Origin: O2-02-FULL-42-9 sp038043025
Lineage (GTDB): Bacteria; Pseudomonadota; Gammaproteobacteria; UBA12402
Assembly (NCBI GenBank): GCA_038043025.1
Contig: JBBTCW010000042.1
Span: forward strand, 1 to 24,839
Reading direction: 5' to 3'
Length of the DNA: 24,839 nt
Shown here: positions 24,395 through 24,839 of the stretch, in pieces
Layout: every line of letters begins with the position of its first letter
How positions within the stretch are numbered: the first letter of the stretch is position 1
Made by a program: the position numbers and the translations under genes
Notes under the pieces: model-generated
Database searches by the model: none
What the model was told of the DNA's origin: nothing
Seen by the model: only the letters and a program-made list of their open reading frames with translations

Positions 24395-24415
24395 CCTCGG
24401 CGCAAAGCGCTGAGG
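24395..24415. other. Hairpin between tRNA-Asp and rhuM D
   Basis: CCTCGGCGC and GCGCTGAGG form a 9-bp stem with one G:T pair around AAA. On the minus strand it follows the tRNA by about 33 bases but has no T-run, so it may be a processing or palindromic-repeat hairpin rather than a classic terminator. Confidence 0.4.
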
Positions 24416-24447
24416 TAATCTCTTACGATCTCGCTGCACATAAAAAC

Positions 24448-24524
24448 TGGCGGAGTGGACGGGACTCGAACCCGCGACCCCCGGCGTGACAGGCCGGTAT
24501 TCTAACCAACTGAACTACCACTCC
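24448..24524 (-). tRNA. tRNA-Asp (GTC)
   Basis: A 77-nt tRNA on the minus strand with the 3' CCA encoded. Acceptor stem GGAGTGG pairs with CCACTCC, discriminator G. Anticodon stem CCGGC/GCCGG encloses loop CTGTCAC with anticodon GTC (plus-strand 24488-24490). The T arm GCGGGTTCGAGTCCCGT is standard. tRNA-Asp genes are common integration points, and two rhuM genes with repeats lie downstream of it. Confidence 0.97.
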
Positions 24525-24624
24525 GCATAAAACAACTCATCAGATTAGTGACGCAATATAACACAATATAAAGCACCTCGCTATATCCATATCCAAGCTC
24601 GCAGGACGCGAAACTCTCATCTCT

Positions 24625-24839
24625 GTCATGCCCGGTTTAACCGCGGCATCCAGACTTTCGTCATACCGGCGAAAGCCGGTATCCAGTGATTATAATAACG
24701 GTACTCCGTTATTATAATCTTTAATATAAATTCTCCTGGATCCCGCGGTCAAGCCGCGGGATGACAAAGCCTGGATCCCGCTGGTCTTGTCCGCGGGATG
24801 ACAAAGCCTGGATCCCGCTGGTCTTGTCCGCGGGATGAC
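24625..24839 (-). repeat. Composite palindromic intergenic element, copy 2 (inverted, reaches window end)
   Basis: Inverted copy of 9177-9354. It has the same order of palindromes read on the other strand, including the perfect 14-bp central stem (24688-24701 with 24706-24719). The far end is expanded by a 37-bp tandem repeat. The element continues to or past the window edge. The 24525-24624 gap before it holds nothing I can identify. Confidence 0.85.
24766..24839. repeat. 37-bp tandem repeat, two identical units at window edge
   Basis: Units 24766-24802 and 24803-24839 are identical, each an imperfect palindrome of the GGATCCCG...CGGGATGAC type. A diverged unit precedes them. The array may go on beyond the window. 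The units abut without spacers. Confidence 0.85.

Noticed and set aside
24729..24839. Possible CRISPR array
   Set aside because: The 37-bp units abut with no unique spacers and are imperfect palindromes of the dispersed element.

Overview
The window looks like an AT-rich chromosome segment of a Gram-negative gammaproteobacterium. The evidence is lipid A genes (lpxK, msbA), PpsA with its PpsR regulator, FabI, ComEC, PpiD, and a Legionella/Coxiella-like comEC-msbA-lpxK order. A Legionellales/Coxiellales-like host is my inference; no rRNA or marker gene proves it. The middle is ordinary housekeeping sequence. Both ends, and the gap after fabI, are accessory DNA full of repeats and gene debris.

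Left end (about 1-3490, all minus strand). This is the wreck of two type I restriction-modification cassettes, head to tail. Each had the order hsdM tail, rhuM, hsdS, then a short palindromic repeat with a small DUF559 endonuclease-like gene. Both rhuM copies have an internal deletion plus frameshift. One hsdS is shifted and shortened, and the other is reduced to its first 36 or so codons. One DUF559 gene is whole. The other is fused in frame to an hsdM tail across a short stretch of shared sequence.

Core (3500-17301). ppsA and ppsR diverge from a shared 121-bp intergenic region. A low-complexity lipoprotein and fadD follow. The block comEC - msbA - lpxK - chagasin-like inhibitor reads on the minus strand and links DNA uptake with lipid A export and synthesis. 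A ZntB-type transporter and fabI read on the plus strand, with a small unrecognised gene between them on the minus strand.

Repeat-rich patch (17302-19620). An alpha/beta hydrolase of the BAAT/dienelactone type is bracketed by two direct repeat blocks (47 bp and 124 bp). The 124-bp block carries a hairpin whose two copies differ by a compensated base pair. Beside it is an orphan 186-aa gene of higher GC with a decayed partial copy of itself downstream.

Right end (19630-24839). ppiD is followed by two intact but diverged rhuM genes. Each is followed directly by a near-identical copy of a ~320-bp repeat. tRNA-Asp(GTC) comes next. The window ends in a composite palindromic element that is an inverted copy of the one at 9177-9354, with a 37-bp tandem repeat running off the edge. 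In all there are four rhuM-family loci in 25 kb, two dead and two apparently alive.
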